Positions 11,839 to 23,089 of a DNA stretch of 64,000 bases are shown here, in pieces. Below the pieces are notes generated by a model that had not been told where the DNA came from, made no database searches, and saw nothing but the letters and a program-made list of their open reading frames with translations. Source of the DNA: Ryuthela nishihirai (taxonomy: Eukaryota > Arthropoda > Arachnida > Araneae > Heptathelidae); contig JAWZYU010000006.1 in the NCBI GenBank assembly GCA_038380435.1, positions 36,210,501 to 36,274,500 of the forward strand, written 5' to 3'. The translations under genes were made by a program, and so were the position numbers. How positions within the stretch are numbered: position 1 is the first letter of the stretch; each line of letters starts with the position of its first letter.

Positions 11839-11959
11839 ATTTAATAATTTAATATATAAATATATATGAGTTTTGTACTGTGATAAAAAGATTTAATTAC
11901 GTTTGCCAAGGGATTAGCTTACTTGACTACCAATGAAAAAAAACCAGGTTCGACCTTCG

Positions 11960-12095
11960 GATAAGGAAATGATATTTCGTTTCTTGCGTTGTCTTCTGGT
12001 GAGGTCTCACCTTCCACAAAATGATATCTGTGATATGGTTATACTCACAGGCTATTGTCAGACCGATATGACAAGCAACTGCTTGAAGACCCCCC
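11960..12095 (+). mobile_element. Very degenerate SINE-A body
   Basis: Words such as tgttatcttctggtgaggtc-like, caggctattgtcagaccgatatg and caagcaactgcttgaag follow the order of the SINE-A body, but the tRNA head is not recognisable. Confidence 0.5.
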
Positions 12096-12213
12096 CCCCC
12101 CCTTTTTTTTTTTATTAAAGCTGGTCAGAATCTAAGCCAATTAACTTTAAATTTCGTATCCTTTTGAGTCTCTGATTTTTTCAGAACTTTTGTATTTTCA
12201 AAAATCTGGAGTA

Positions 12214-12324
12214 CATTTGAAATAATTAGCTGAAAAAAATTTGGTTTCCCTGAGTGGGATTGGAACTCTGTCTCCCAGAATCCATTCAGGGCAAACAATT
12301 TTTTTAGCTAATTATTTGAAGTAT
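12214..12324. repeat. Palindromic element
   Basis: Left arm tttgaaataattagctgaaaa (then tttggtttccctgag) is complementary to the right arm (cagggcaaac, then tttagctaattatttgaa). The stem is roughly 38 bp with a ~28-base loop. It resembles a small palindromic MITE. Confidence 0.7.
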
Positions 12325-12703
12325 TTCTTGTATACAGAATATATTCCTGTCACTCTTTTTTACTGAATTAGAGTACATTTATTTTGAATGTTGTACTCCC
12401 TAAATTACCTTGCTTATGTGCGTTTGCAAATACCTGGTCTAACAGTTGCCACTATGTTACATTAATCTTAGTAATTGAAACGATATGTGAGGAATCATGT
12501 TCGCTTATTTTTTCAGTGGGGTTAGAATTATTTTTTAACATAAAATTTATTTAATAGTTGCCAATGCAAACTTAGGGTAGCTGCTTATAAAAACAATGTT
12601 TCAGTTTTTAATGCATAATATTAAAATAATTTTAAATTTAATTAAACTAAATAGTAAGCAAACTTTTGCTATTAAAAAGCACATTTAGAAATCCATATCG
12701 AAC

Positions 12704-13192
12704 CAGGACTGGACTTATGCATAAGCTAAATCTTATTGCCTCACGATTATGAGGGCCTCAAATATTGAGTTTGAAATTTACTGTGTGACGAATGTTTTTA
12801 ATTTAAATTAATCAAGCATCTGCTTGAGGGGGTATTTATTTTATTTTTTTATTTAATCTCTTATGCAAACACTGTTCATCTTAGCTCTACACAGTCATTA
12901 TTGTATGGCAATGCTTATATATTGTTTTCATCACATCAGGTTTGCATTTATGTTTAATGTTCCTTCAATCGGAATAATAAATACAATATATTTCGACAAA
13001 CTTGTGTTTCGCCTATGAATGAAACTCGAACCCACGCTCTTCAATTCTATGTCAAAAGTTAATCTGTGTATTTACTATTGATTGATTCATATATTTCTAC
13101 TTCGAAATTTTTGGGGCCACTTAAACTTTGTACCTTAGGGTCTCTTAAACGTGTGCTAGCTTATGGCCTCAGAAGGTCCAAGTCCGGTCCTG
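12704..13192. mobile_element. hAT-like MITE
   Basis: Ends CAGGACTGGACTTA and, reverse-complemented, CAGGACCGGACTTG. Flanking octamers tatcgaac (12696-12703) and taatgaac (13193-13200) match at 6 of 8 positions, fitting an aged 8-bp hAT duplication. No transposase. A 3' SINE-A fragment (gcttgagggggtatttatttt) sits inside at about 12818-12856. Confidence 0.75.
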
Positions 13193-13430
13193 TAATGAAC
13201 GCTTATCTTCCCAATTTTTTTCAAAAATAACAAAATGTTGCGCACTGCATAAGACATTTGCAGTCAAATCCCATTGGATAAATTTAGTTCTAACTCAGAG
13301 ATATCTATTAATTCCAAAATAAAATAACGAAAGCTATCGTTATTAATAATGTCCACTTCCCCAGAATTTCTGAAAATCAAAGTTTTTCTTCATGTGCTTA
13401 TGTTTTTTACATTCAGTTATAATAATTGAG

Positions 13431-13632
13431 CCGTCCCATGGCGAGTGGTTAGCATGCTTGGCTACGGATCTAAGGTACCTAGGTTCGATCCCCGGTGTAA
13501 GGCATGGATGTGTGTGTTCTTTTTCTGCTGAGGTCCTGCCATCCTCACAGACCTTCTACTATGGTATATAAATTGACAGGCTCCTGTCAGACCTCTGTGG
13601 CGAGTAGCTGCTTGAGGAGGTATTTATTTTAT
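13431..13632 (+). mobile_element. SINE-A copy 4
   Basis: Plus-strand copy with head CCGTCCCATGGCGAGTGG, B box GGTTCGATCCCC, body and GCTTGAGGAGGTATTTATTTT tail. Confidence 0.9.
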
Positions 13633-13708
13633 AATAATTGTGAAACTCAAAGGAAAAAAATAACAAATTTTTCTCTTTTCTTATTGCACAGAAAAACTGA
13701 ATTTGATT

Positions 13709-13795
13709 CAGGGCCGGACTTACACATAAGCTAACTAAGCTACAGCTTAAAGCCTCACGATTATGAGGGTCCTCAAAAATGAAGTTTGAAGTTTA
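13709..13795 (+). mobile_element. Left end of a second hAT-like MITE
   Basis: cagggccggacttacacata, then agcttaaagcctcacgatta, matches the left end of the MITE at 12704. The rest is replaced by the inverted-repeat structure that follows, so this copy is interrupted or truncated. Confidence 0.65.
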
Positions 13796-14640
13796 GTGTG
13801 CCACGAGTGTTTCTAATTTAAAGGCTACGAAAATTGAACCCTTCCCCTCCTCGTGCTTTCTCCCACACTAAAAAAAAGGGGGGAAATATGAAAATGATTG
13901 TTCCCATATATCTCCTGAATGCGAGTGTGGAAGTAACGAGTTATGTGTCGAATGAAAACTTATGACACGGGGAATGTCGTAGGCTATAAGAAAAATGACC
14001 CCTCCCCCTGTGCTTTCTTCCACCCTAAGAAAAGGGAAATATGAAAGTCGTTCTACTATATCTTCCGAAAGTTAGGGCCTACAGTTATGAGTTAGATGTC
14101 AAAGGAAATCTCGTATAATGACGGTAATTAAATATTTAGAATTTCGCCCTCACTATTTCTCCCTGATAAAATATGGGGGAAGGTTTTCGCGGGGGTCGAC
14201 TTTAACGAGTCGTGTGTTTATTTTTTATTTTATTTGAAATTAAAGCTTGTGACGTCTCCATTGTCGTGGTCTACCTCAAACGTGACTCCAAAACGGTGGT
14301 AAATGTGATCGATGTTTATGAGTCATATATCAAAGTTTTTTAAGGTAAGTGTTTTAGTGACAACAAAAAAAATGTAAATTAAATTTTTTTAAAAATACCT
14401 ATCTTTCTATGGGCCATAGAAAGTAGAAAATAAACCCAAAGCATATCGATGGTGCAATCAATCACTGAGTTCATATTCACTTCAAAGGAAGATAGGGCGC
14501 CTGCAATCTTGTTCAGTACGTAAATCGACGTCATACCTTCCTTCAAAGCGAGTAGAAACTCAGTGAATTGATTGCACCATTGATATGCTTTAGGTTTATT
14601 TTCAACTTTTCAGGGCCCTATAGGAAGAAAAGTACTTTTT
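13796..14640. repeat. Large inverted-repeat structure, left arm
   Basis: Diverged units of about 150-170 bp (a block with gggaaatatgaaa, a purine-rich stretch, then gagttatgtgtcgaatgaaa). In reverse complement they match 16500-17480 in the same order. A secondary hairpin at about 14412-14620 pairs caaagcatatcgatggtgca with tgcaccattgatatgcttta. No coding capacity recognised. Confidence 0.7.
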
Positions 14641-14689
14641 TTAATTTTTTAATTTATGTATTTTTTTTAAACGTTCTTTGCTTCTAAAC

Positions 14690-14893
14690 CGTCCCGTGGC
14701 CGAGTGGTTAGCACGCTTGGCTATTGATCTTAAGGGACCTGGGTTCGAGCCCCGGAATTAGGCATGGATGTGTGTGTCGTTTTTCTGCTGAGGTCCTGCC
14801 ATCCTCTCAGATCTCCTACTGTGGCATATAAACTGACAGGCTCCTGTCTGACCTCTGTGGCAAGCAGCTGCTTGAGGGGGTATTTATTTATTA
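14690..14893 (+). mobile_element. SINE-A copy 5 (well preserved)
   Basis: Plus-strand copy with GTCCCGTGGCCGAGTGG, B box GGTTCGAGCCCC at about 14741, body and GCTTGAGGGGGTATTTATTTA tail. One of the best family representatives in the window. It lies in the loop of the large inverted repeat. Confidence 0.92.
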
Positions 14894-15253
14894 TTTTATT
14901 TTTTTTTATTTTGCTTCTAAACGAAACAATCGAAAATCAAAGCAACTCGTAAAGGAAACTGAAACAACTCATATCGACATTTGTTCTTAACAATCTGATC
15001 CTGATTAAAATGGATTTTGTTTTTATATTCATTTCTTCTCCTACTAAAAGATGCAAATGGAAATTACTATTATTTAGTATTCATCACTTGTCATATCTAA
15101 ATGAACGTAGCAACGTTTTTTGTAATTCGTTTCGTTATCATTATTTGCCGTGTTACGAAGACAATCACAGCATTTATTTTGCGAATCAGGGCTACGTAGC
15201 TGCTTTACTATTGTCAACAACACGAATTTTATCATATGACTATAGTCATGATC

Positions 15254-15500
15254 ATCATCATCATCCTCAAGCAGCCATGGGCTACGGAGGTCCAACCAGA
15301 CCGCGCAGTTTAATTCTCCAAGCATATCTATCCCGAGCTACATCTGCTGCATCCGGCCACTGCACACCAATTCTAACAAGATCCTGTTTGACATTGTCTG
15401 CCCACCGCATCCTAGGTCTCCCCCTCCTTCTGAGGCCTCTAGGCACACTGTTCATAGCATTATATATTCTAACGATGGCACAATTGCGCATGTGCTGAAA
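15254..15500 (-). mobile_element. LINE-A 3' fragment
   Basis: Minus-strand translation gives the LINE-A C-terminal end (RRRGRPRMRWADNVKQDLVR, then GVQWPDAADVARDRYAWR). The element ends in a (GAT)n tail, seen as catcatcatcatcatcc at about 15253-15268. Only the last ~250 bp are present, a typical 5'-truncated copy. Confidence 0.9.
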
Positions 15501-15839
15501 ATACAATAGCGCTGAACTGCAGGAGTGTAGTTATTTTGTAGTAATCCGTGACACTTGATTGGTTGACTCTACTAGAGCAACCAATAGTTGAAGATCTTTT
15601 TACTTAGTGAAAATCTTTATTTGATTACGGGAGGCTCAAATATTGAGCTCAACAAGCCTAAACTTTTCTGATAAGATGTGTTTGAATCGGGTTGCCAACA
15701 TTTTATTCTGCCAATGAACGATACTTATGTATGAAAATTTTAAGAACAACATTTCATATGAAAATGTGAAATATGTTGAAAACATGGTTTTCAAAAGAAT
15801 GGCAATATGTGCTTAAATTTCATTTCTCATCAGCAATGC

Positions 15840-16115
15840 GTAGCTCAGTCGGCTAAAAGCCTCATGCCAAGGCCATCCAGCGTGTTTTTTTTAAATGCAC
15901 AGAGTATCAAACCTTATTATTATTTATTACTCCTGCACCCGGGGCCATGGCTTTACTTCCCCATCCGAGGGACGGCACCTTTTCCATCGATCGATTCCTC
16001 CTTTCTCACTGAGGGGTTTTACTAGGAATAAATTTCAACGCTCTCAGCTGAGATTCGAACCGGGAAACTGAGATTACGACTGACTCAGGTCTACCTACTG
16101 AGTTAACCTCTGTCC
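15840..16115 (-). mobile_element. Diverged SINE related to SINE-B
   Basis: Contains the SINE-B central words (ccaaggccatccagcgtgtt, then ggggccatggctttacttcc) and a tRNA-like head on the minus strand (plus-strand gagattcgaaccgggaaac, then actgagttaacctc). Old and divergent. Confidence 0.65.
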
Positions 16116-16195
16116 ACTAAAGCGAAAATAAAGCATAATACAAATGATGAAATCAGTTACTCAATGTAAACTTGAAGAGAAGATAGATTAAAATA

Positions 16196-16388
16196 AATAC
16201 CCCCTCAAGCAGCTGCTTGCCACAGAGGTCTGACAGGAACCCGTCAGTTTATATGCCATAGTAGAAGGTCTGAGAGGATGGTAAGACCTCAGCAGAAAAA
16301 CGACACACACATACATGCCTTACCCGGGGCTCGAACCCGGTCCCTTAGATCAATAGCCAAGCGTGCTAACCACTCGGCCACGGGAACG
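16196..16388 (-). mobile_element. SINE-A copy 6
   Basis: Minus-strand copy: tail aataccccctcaagcagctgc at the left, head ctaaccactcggccacggga at the right. Confidence 0.92.
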
Positions 16389-16499
16389 TAAATTTATTTC
16401 CCTTAGCAGCTGAAAGGATTTTGCTGCCGCCCTATCTTCCTTTGTAGTTAATATGAATGGAATGATTTCATGATTTGCATGCTTACCTTTTACATCCTT

Positions 16500-17480
16500 A
16501 CGATATGTGCTCTAAAAAGTAGGAAATAAAACTGAAATGTATCGATGGTGCAATCAGTCACTGAGTTCGAGTTCACTTTCACATGAAGATAGGACGCCGA
16601 CAATATTGTTGTGTAGGGAAATCGCCGCCCTATCTTCCTTTGGAATACCACTTTTCAAAGCGCATTTCAGAAAACAGGTATTTTTAAATTTTCAAATTTA
16701 TTTAAATTTGTTTCCTTTTTTTTTACTGAAGCACCTATTTTCAGAAACTTTTATTTGATATGACTCATGAGCATTGACCACATTTTTCCTCCCCTTGCTT
16801 TTGGAATCGTGTTTAAGGTAGCACATGATATTGGGGATATCACAAGCTTTAATTTGATACATAACTCGTTAAGTTCCGCCCCCACCGCGAAAAACTGCCA
16901 ATTTTCTAGGGAGGATGGAGAATGGTGGGAGGTAAAATTCGAAATAGTCTACGACAGTCTTCGTATGAGCTTTCATTTGTCACCTAACTCGTAATTGTAG
17001 ATCCTCGAATTCGGAAGATATAGCGGAATAATCGTTTCATATTTCCTCTTTTTTAGGGGGAAAGAATGAAGAGGGTGAAATTCTTTTAATCTGCAACATT
17101 CCCCATGTCACAAAATTTCCTTTGATGCATAGCTTGCGGCCTTCGCTTTCCGAACAGCGGAACAATCATTTTCACATTTCCCCTTATTTAAGGGGGAAGA
17201 AACCATGAGTGGTCAATTTTGTACAGTTTATGACTCTCCCGCATCACACGCTCTCATTTGATGCACAGCTTGTAACTTTCATTGCTCGCGTTCTGGAGAT
17301 ATAGAGGAACAATCGTTTTCATATTTCTCCCTTTTTTAGAGAGAAACTTTTTTTAATAGCCTATGACACTTTATCTGTCACAAGCTTTCATTTGACATAG
17401 AGCTTGTTACTTTCGGCATTCGCGTTCTGAAGAAAAAGCAGAACAATATTTTCATATTTTTCCTTTTTTAGCGGGAAAGA
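16500..17480. repeat. Large inverted-repeat structure, right arm
   Basis: Reverse complement of the arm at 13796-14640. Shared words include cgatggtgcaatca, acatttttcctcccc-like, cacaagctttaatttgatac and ggaagatatagcgg. Within the arm, ~150-bp units with tttcatatttcc(c/t)cttttttag recur four or more times. The arms bracket ~1.9 kb containing SINE-A, LINE-A and SINE-B-like insertions. Confidence 0.7.
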
Positions 17481-17666
17481 AAGCTTGGTGAGGGTAAATT
17501 TCCGGGTTACAAGCTTTCATTTAACATAGCTATCATTAAGCTTTTCTATCGCGTTCGAAAGTTATGATGGAATAGTTGGTGTCAAAACAGTTGGTTTTGA
17601 TGGACACAGAAACCTACAAATGTCAAGCGATAAACAATATGAAGATAGGTAAAAATGCCGCTCGGT

Positions 17667-18286
17667 GCCGTAGCAATTGTTGCGATAATGCCGCCCTTGT
17701 GGGGTCCGATAGCAGCGATGTGTGATTAGCCGTAGCAATTGTTGCGATAATGCCGCCCTTGTGGGTTCCGATAGCAGCGATGTGTGATTAGCCGTAGCAA
17801 TTGTTGCGATAATGCCGCCCTTGTGGGGTCCGATAGCAGCAATGTGTGATTAGCCGTAGCAATTGTTGCGATAATGCCGCCCTTGTGGGGTCCGATGGCG
17901 GCGATGTGTGATTAGCCGTAGCAATTGTTGCGATAATGCCGTCCTTGTGGGGTCCAATAGCAGCGATGTGTGATTAGCCGTAGCAATTGTTGCGATAATG
18001 CCGCCCTTGTGGGTTCCGATAGCAGCGATGTGTGATTAGCCATAGCAATTGTTGCGATAATGCCGCCCTTGTGGGGTCCGATAGCAGCAATGTGTGATTA
18101 GCCGTAGCAATTGTTGCGATAATGCCGCCCTTGTGGGGTCCGATAGCAGCGATGTGTGATTAGCCGTAGCAATTGTTGCGATAATGCCGCCCTTGTGGGG
18201 TCCGATAGCAGCGATGTGTGATTAGCCGTAGCAATTGTTGTGATAATGCCGCCCTTGTGGGGTCCAATAGCAGCGATGTGTGATTA
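17667..18286 (+). repeat. 62-bp minisatellite, ten copies
   Basis: Ten head-to-tail units of exactly 62 bp. Each begins gccgtagcaattgttgcgat and ends gcagcgatgtgtgatta. Units differ by only one or a few substitutions (for example ggggtcc/gggttcc, gatagcagc/gatggcggc). The GC-rich array stands out from the AT-rich flanks. As 62 is not a multiple of 3, short frames across it are not a protein repeat. Confidence 0.97.
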
Positions 18287-19160
18287 AAGCTTGTGCAGTT
18301 CAACAAGAAAAATCTAGCAATTCTCATTGAAAGCACAAGTAAGATAGGTGCTCGTGATAACAAATTGTTCCCCATGTAAATAAAAATGAAATAAAGAAAT
18401 TTTAAAAAGTTAAAAAAGAGTGCCTGTTTTTTATATATATCGTAACAAACAAAATGACCAAATGAATTTTATATCAATTTTACAAAAGGGGTTATAAGAA
18501 TTTATATTATTTTTTACATTGTAAGATGCATATAAGAAAACATTTTTTAGTATTCAGTAATGTTTTAGATTTACGTGGCACTTTTCATATCCACTAATTT
18601 AAATTTTGTAAGTAAGTAATATAATTTTATTGCTGTTGGCGATATTATATAATTTTTTTTATAGAGACCAATTTCTTTTTAATTTTTCTAAAAAAGCTGA
18701 AAAAAAATTTCTTTTCTGCCGAAAGATATTTTCATGTATAATAGATAATGTATATATATCAAGAAACTTCTAAAAACTAGTGCACAAATGACAATTATCT
18801 GAACTTAGGTCATATGTACTTTACTAAAAAACATTTCTCCTGGAACGCAGTATAGGCACGGTTTGCTTCACTCGCTAACCTATTAGTTAGGTAACCTTAT
18901 TCTTCAGAAACACAAAAAAAGCACAATATATATCTCAATCAAACAAGGAATAAGAAACCGTAAGGATATTTTTTGACATGACAACCTATCCATTTCCATT
19001 CCATAAACATTTGTTGTTTACAAATAGCAAAATGCTTTAGGTTTCCTTTTTTCAACTTTGGCAGTTTCTTCAATATGTACAAAGCTTATTGAGTATTCCG
19101 CAGATTTTCAGGTTTAACATCGTCAGCAGCTAAAATCTGAGATATTTTCTTACTGCTTAC
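18287..19160. other. Unassigned AT-rich sequence
   Basis: No gene or repeat recognised. Confidence 0.5.
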
Positions 19161-19164
19161 TTAT

Positions 19165-19405
19165 TAGGTTGTTGAGTTGGGATGTTTTATCTTTGAACGG
19201 CACTTTTTTGTACGCAATGGGCTAAATGGCCAGGTCACGAGGACCCCGAAGGTTCAGAGAAGGTTGGGGGAAAGGACCCACTGGAACGGCTGTTGGGAGA
19301 CAGATGGTAGCCTCCCGTCAAGGCCATCCAGCGTGTTCTTTAACGTGCACAGGGTATGGCTTTCCCGCACATGGAGCCAAGGCTTAAAGTTCCATCCGGG
19401 GAGTT
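19165..19405 (-). mobile_element. SINE-B copy 2, 5'-truncated
   Basis: Contains the SINE-B tail and core on the minus strand (plus-strand aacggcacttttttgtacgc, aatgggctaaatggccaggt, aaggccatccagcgtgttct). The tRNA head is missing. Confidence 0.88.
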
Positions 19406-19792
19406 TTGTGGAGATACTTATTAGCACTGAAACTTTTTTCTGTTTAGTTAATAATTTTTATTTTTTAATAGCATCAGGAATATAACGTGGCTCTCTTAGT
19501 AACATATTTCTTGTAGCTTTTGGGGGTCAAAATTCTCTTGGATGACACATTACATGTAAAATTTATGTAATTTGGGCTAAATATTTTCCCAGAAAGTTAT
19601 ATTTCTCTCAATACATATTATTTTTTTCAAACATCCTGTCAGTAAACGAAAAAAAATCACACCATTTCCTATTTCTTATGGCTGCTTGACCCTGAATTCG
19701 AAAAAATAATATTTATGCTTTGTGGAGAGGATTTTGTGGCACATCCATCACTATTTAATTTTATACTGTGGTGTGTGTTCATAAAAAAATAA

Positions 19793-19945
19793 CCCCTCAA
19801 GTAGCTGCTTGCCACAGAGGTCCGACAGGAGCCTGTCAGTTTATATGCCAAAGTAGAAGATCTGAGAGGATGGCAGGACTTCAGCAGAAAAACAACACAT
19901 ACATCCATGCCTTACCCAGGGCTCGAACCCAGGTCCCTTAGCTCA
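19793..19945 (-). mobile_element. SINE-A copy 7, head truncated
   Basis: Tail cccctcaagtagctgcttgcc, body and the B box region (plus-strand gggctcgaacccaggtccct) are present. The A box end is lost after about 19945. Confidence 0.88.
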
Positions 19946-19984
19946 GTAACCACATAAACCAATGCAAAATATTTTACATTACTG

Positions 19985-20240
19985 TAGACGATGGACATAA
20001 CCTCTACCACAACTCGTGCGCTCTCACCACCGATTGTTAGAATCTTGCAACCGAGGCCTCCACTCCAAGCGATCTTGTCCAGTCACTGGACACACGCATC
20101 TCACTAGTGTCCAAGTTCGGCCGGGGGGAGCGGTCGGCTCCATGGTGACATATTTATTGCTTTGTTCGGGGAGCAGAAGACTGAACGCTTGGAGTCACTT
20201 GAGGCAACTGCTAGAACAGCTAACTGCCGACTGAATATAG
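19985..20240. other. GC-rich island of unknown origin
   Basis: About 250 bp clearly richer in G+C than its flanks, with a palindrome gtccagtcactggac at about 20077-20091 and a ccggggggagcggtcggctc stretch. A 72-codon frame has no recognisable family. It could be an LTR or MITE piece or a regulatory island. Confidence 0.35.
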
Positions 20241-20319
20241 CAGTGGTTATACTATGCGACTTTTCGACCACATATTCGTATATAAAGAAGCATATAATAG
20301 AGAATCTAGGTAATTAAGT

Positions 20320-21110
20320 TTACAGAATGGAATGTAATAAACATATGTATTTATGCCAGAAATTCGAAATTTTGGTGATGGAATGTGAAAGTCACGAGGT
20401 TTGCACTGACAACAATGAGTTGTCCTCTTACCTCCGAGGGTGGATGGGAAAACGAAATATTTCTGATTTAAGAAATAATTCTTTATTTTCAGACATAAAC
20501 AGAAAATTATTTCTATGTTGGATAGGTATTGATCAAATATTGCGATTGTCACTCTCCGAATTTCCCGAAAGTTATAATTACACTTTCTAACTTTGAAAGA
20601 ATTTGAAATCGCCACCTTCAAACGAATATTGAAAGCGATGTATTTATGATATGAATTTTAAAATTGTGATGATTGAACATGAACTTTATGAGGTTTACAT
20701 TTCAAACAATTACTTGCTTATTTATACTTAGGGTAGTGGGAAACATAACTGTTTTAAGAGATATCGGAAAATTCTTTTTTACTTTGGAGTGGCACCAATG
20801 AAATGTAATTCAAATTTTTTAAATCTTTATGTGGCTTTAATTTACATCGTTAAAGGCAGTAAATATGGTAAAGAAGAAACTCTTAACGAGTATTACAAGT
20901 GATTTATTTATGGTAGAAATTTAAAATTTTCGGTGGTAGAGTGTCAAGAGATATTCCACTGACAGCAATAATTTTCCTCCTTTTCTCAGAGGGGTGTGAG
21001 AAAAGCAACTTTTTAAATTTAAGGAAAAAAAGGAAAAATGTTTTTATGTTGTACAAGTTCTAAGAAAATACTACCATTTTCATTTTCTTTCTCATCCATT
21101 AGTTCGAATT
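20320..21110. repeat. Diverged ~280-300-bp tandem repeat, three units
   Basis: Units starting near 20335, 20633 and 20900 share the order gtatttatg..agaaattc, gaaattttggtggt(a)gaatgt, a gaggtttgcactgacaacaa-like stretch and a purine-rich gggtggatgggaaaac-like block. Strongly diverged; no coding potential. Confidence 0.6.
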
Positions 21111-21133
21111 AAAATCCAATCACCCATTAGTAT

Positions 21134-21550
21134 GGTGCAGGTGTGGTTCAGTCGATAGCACGCTAGGCTTGTAATCTGCAGTTCCCAGGTTCGAGTCCCA
21201 GCTGGGTCAGCGTTGAGATTTATCTCCGCAAAACTCCCCGCCCTGCCCACGGTTAGTAGGGGACACCGATGGGCTTGGAAAGTTCGCCGTTTGTCGGATG
21301 GAACGTAAAGCCGTGGTCCTGTCTGTGTATGTATGTGTGTGTGTGTCTATCTGTGTGGGACAGCCATACACTGTGCACGTTAAAGAACACGCTGGATGGC
21401 CTTGACCGGAGGCTACCATCTGTCTCCCAACAGCTGTTCCAGTGAGTCCCCTCCCCCAACCTTCTCTGAGCCTTCGGGGTCTCTGTGACCTGGCCATTTA
21501 ACCCATGGTGTGCAAAAAAAGTGCCGCTCAGAGGTAAAACAACCCAACAA
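21134..21550 (+). mobile_element. SINE-B copy 3, full length
   Basis: Full-length plus-strand SINE-B. The tRNA-like head has A box tgtggttcagtcgatagc and B box ggttcgagtcccag. The conserved central part includes gcacgttaaagaacacgctg, and it ends aaagtgccgctcagaggtaa. An 11-bp target duplication cccattagtat lies at 21123-21133 and 21551-21561. A (TG)n stretch at about 21327-21345 lies inside. Confidence 0.93.
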
Positions 21551-21561
21551 CCCATTAGTAT

Positions 21562-22490
21562 AAACTACTACTGTTAAAATGCCCAAAATTCGGAAAATAC
21601 GAGGCTATATTAATTTTGAAAACGATCATCCCGTAGTCCGCAGAGGGATATCTTAGCTGAAATTATATATTTTTCTAATTTAATTTATATATTTTTCTAG
21701 TTTAATTAATTTATTTTTCTAATTTATCCACTATGCGACAATGTTCACGATAACCATTCTTATCTTTGCAATCCTTTCGCAAATATTTATTGAAGGTTTG
21801 TTTTTATCGAGTGAACTTTGAATGAGATATCTCAGGACCAGCGGGAAAAAAATCAGAAAACTGCTGATACTCGCTGGCTTCAAGATAAGTTAGTGTTGGA
21901 AGGGAGAAAAACAATACAAATATATCTTCAAAATTTTCGAACTTTGTCATGTAGATTGTTTTTTGCCAGACATAAATGAAGGGTCAGACATATACCTCAT
22001 ACTTTCCAAAATGTCCAGATCAAATCATTGTCGATTTGTTCAGGCTCAAAGGTGTTCTAGTCTTGAATGAATGGAGAAAAAATAGCGGCTTTAGTTTAGC
22101 ATTCCTCTCAAGATTGCCAGCGGCAAAGAAGGTAAGTAGCATTTTTCACATTTTGAAGCTTTCACCTTATTATTATCACTGTATATAAAACTACGAGACG
22201 AGACGTAATTATTTCCAGAAAGTATCAGTGTCAGAGCCGAAGCTAAAGCACTTGCGACCATTGCAACCGAACTAGACAGCACTGTTTTTTCGGGGGTGGC
22301 ATATTTGCCAATTAAATAACAACCATAGATAGTGCAATGTTGACTGGAATGCGTACAAACTGTTGTCAACAAGATGATCTTCAATTATTTTTTAAAATGA
22401 TATTAACTGGAGCTAAATTAATCATTAATGACGAGGAGCAGCCTGGTGAAAGTGGATGAAAGTGGATGCAGAGTCAACAAACATTTGGCC
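21562..22490. other. Unassigned AT-rich sequence
   Basis: No gene recognised; small open frames on both strands at 21976-22384 show no family features. Confidence 0.45.
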
Positions 22491-22498
22491 CATTAGTA

Positions 22499-23006
22499 CA
22501 GTGTCTCGCAAACTTTTTTACTCTGCGGCACACTGAATCTAATTTTTTTTTCCGCGGCACACTGAATCTAATTTTTTTTCCGCGGCACACTGAATCTAAT
22601 TTTTTTTCCGCGGCACACTGAATCTAATTTTTTCCCGCGGCACACCTAAAAAAGAATTTTTGATGGTTACGTAAAAAGAGGAAAATTGAAGTTTCGTTAA
22701 ATATATTTTATTTAAAATAAATCTAAAAATAAATATAATTAATCATAACTCGGTGTTTGTTTTAAATATTTGTCCATTCTATGGCTTGAAATAATCAAAA
22801 ATTAATAGTAAAATGTGGAAAAAGCTTGATAAATACTTACAAGATCCCAGTTGATAAAATCTGAAAGATTTTTATTAAAGCACGTCGATAACACAAGTCA
22901 AGTCAAAATAAAATCTTTGGAATATCTAGTGACAATTTGAAAATCTCTCGCGGTACCCACACATCACACTTGGAATCTCTCGCGGCACACAGTTTGTGAG
23001 ACACTG
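22499..23006. mobile_element. hAT-like MITE with internal 28-bp tandem repeat
   Basis: Ends CAGTGTCTCGCAAAC and GTTTGTGAGACACTG are inverted repeats. Perfect 8-bp duplications cattagta at 22491-22498 and 23007-23014 indicate hAT-type transposition. Near the left end, cgcggcacactgaatctaat plus a T-run is repeated four times with a ~28-bp period. The word cggcacac recurs near the right end. No transposase, so non-autonomous. Confidence 0.92.
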
Positions 23007-23089
23007 CATTAGTATAAACACAAAAAGTAAACTTTAAATGATCAAAAATGATCTAAAACCTATTTTTTTTAAAAAATCGAATTATTCGT

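Noticed and set aside
14764..14952. Frames starting MDVCV at SINE-A copies
   Set aside because: They recur at each SINE-A (13504, 14764, 19669, 46191, 61420) and translate the SINE body.
17667..18286. CRISPR-like array
   Set aside because: Units are contiguous 62-bp repeats without unique spacers, in a eukaryotic context.
20247..20621. 124-residue minus-strand frame
   Set aside because: Overlaps a diverged tandem repeat and an opposing frame; no recognisable domain.
21207..21555. Recurrent open frames reading like WETDGSLPSRPSSVFFNVHRVW at SINE-B copies
   Set aside because: The same peptide appears at every SINE-B copy (also 6213, 19177, 35025, 60485); it is SINE sequence, not a gene family.
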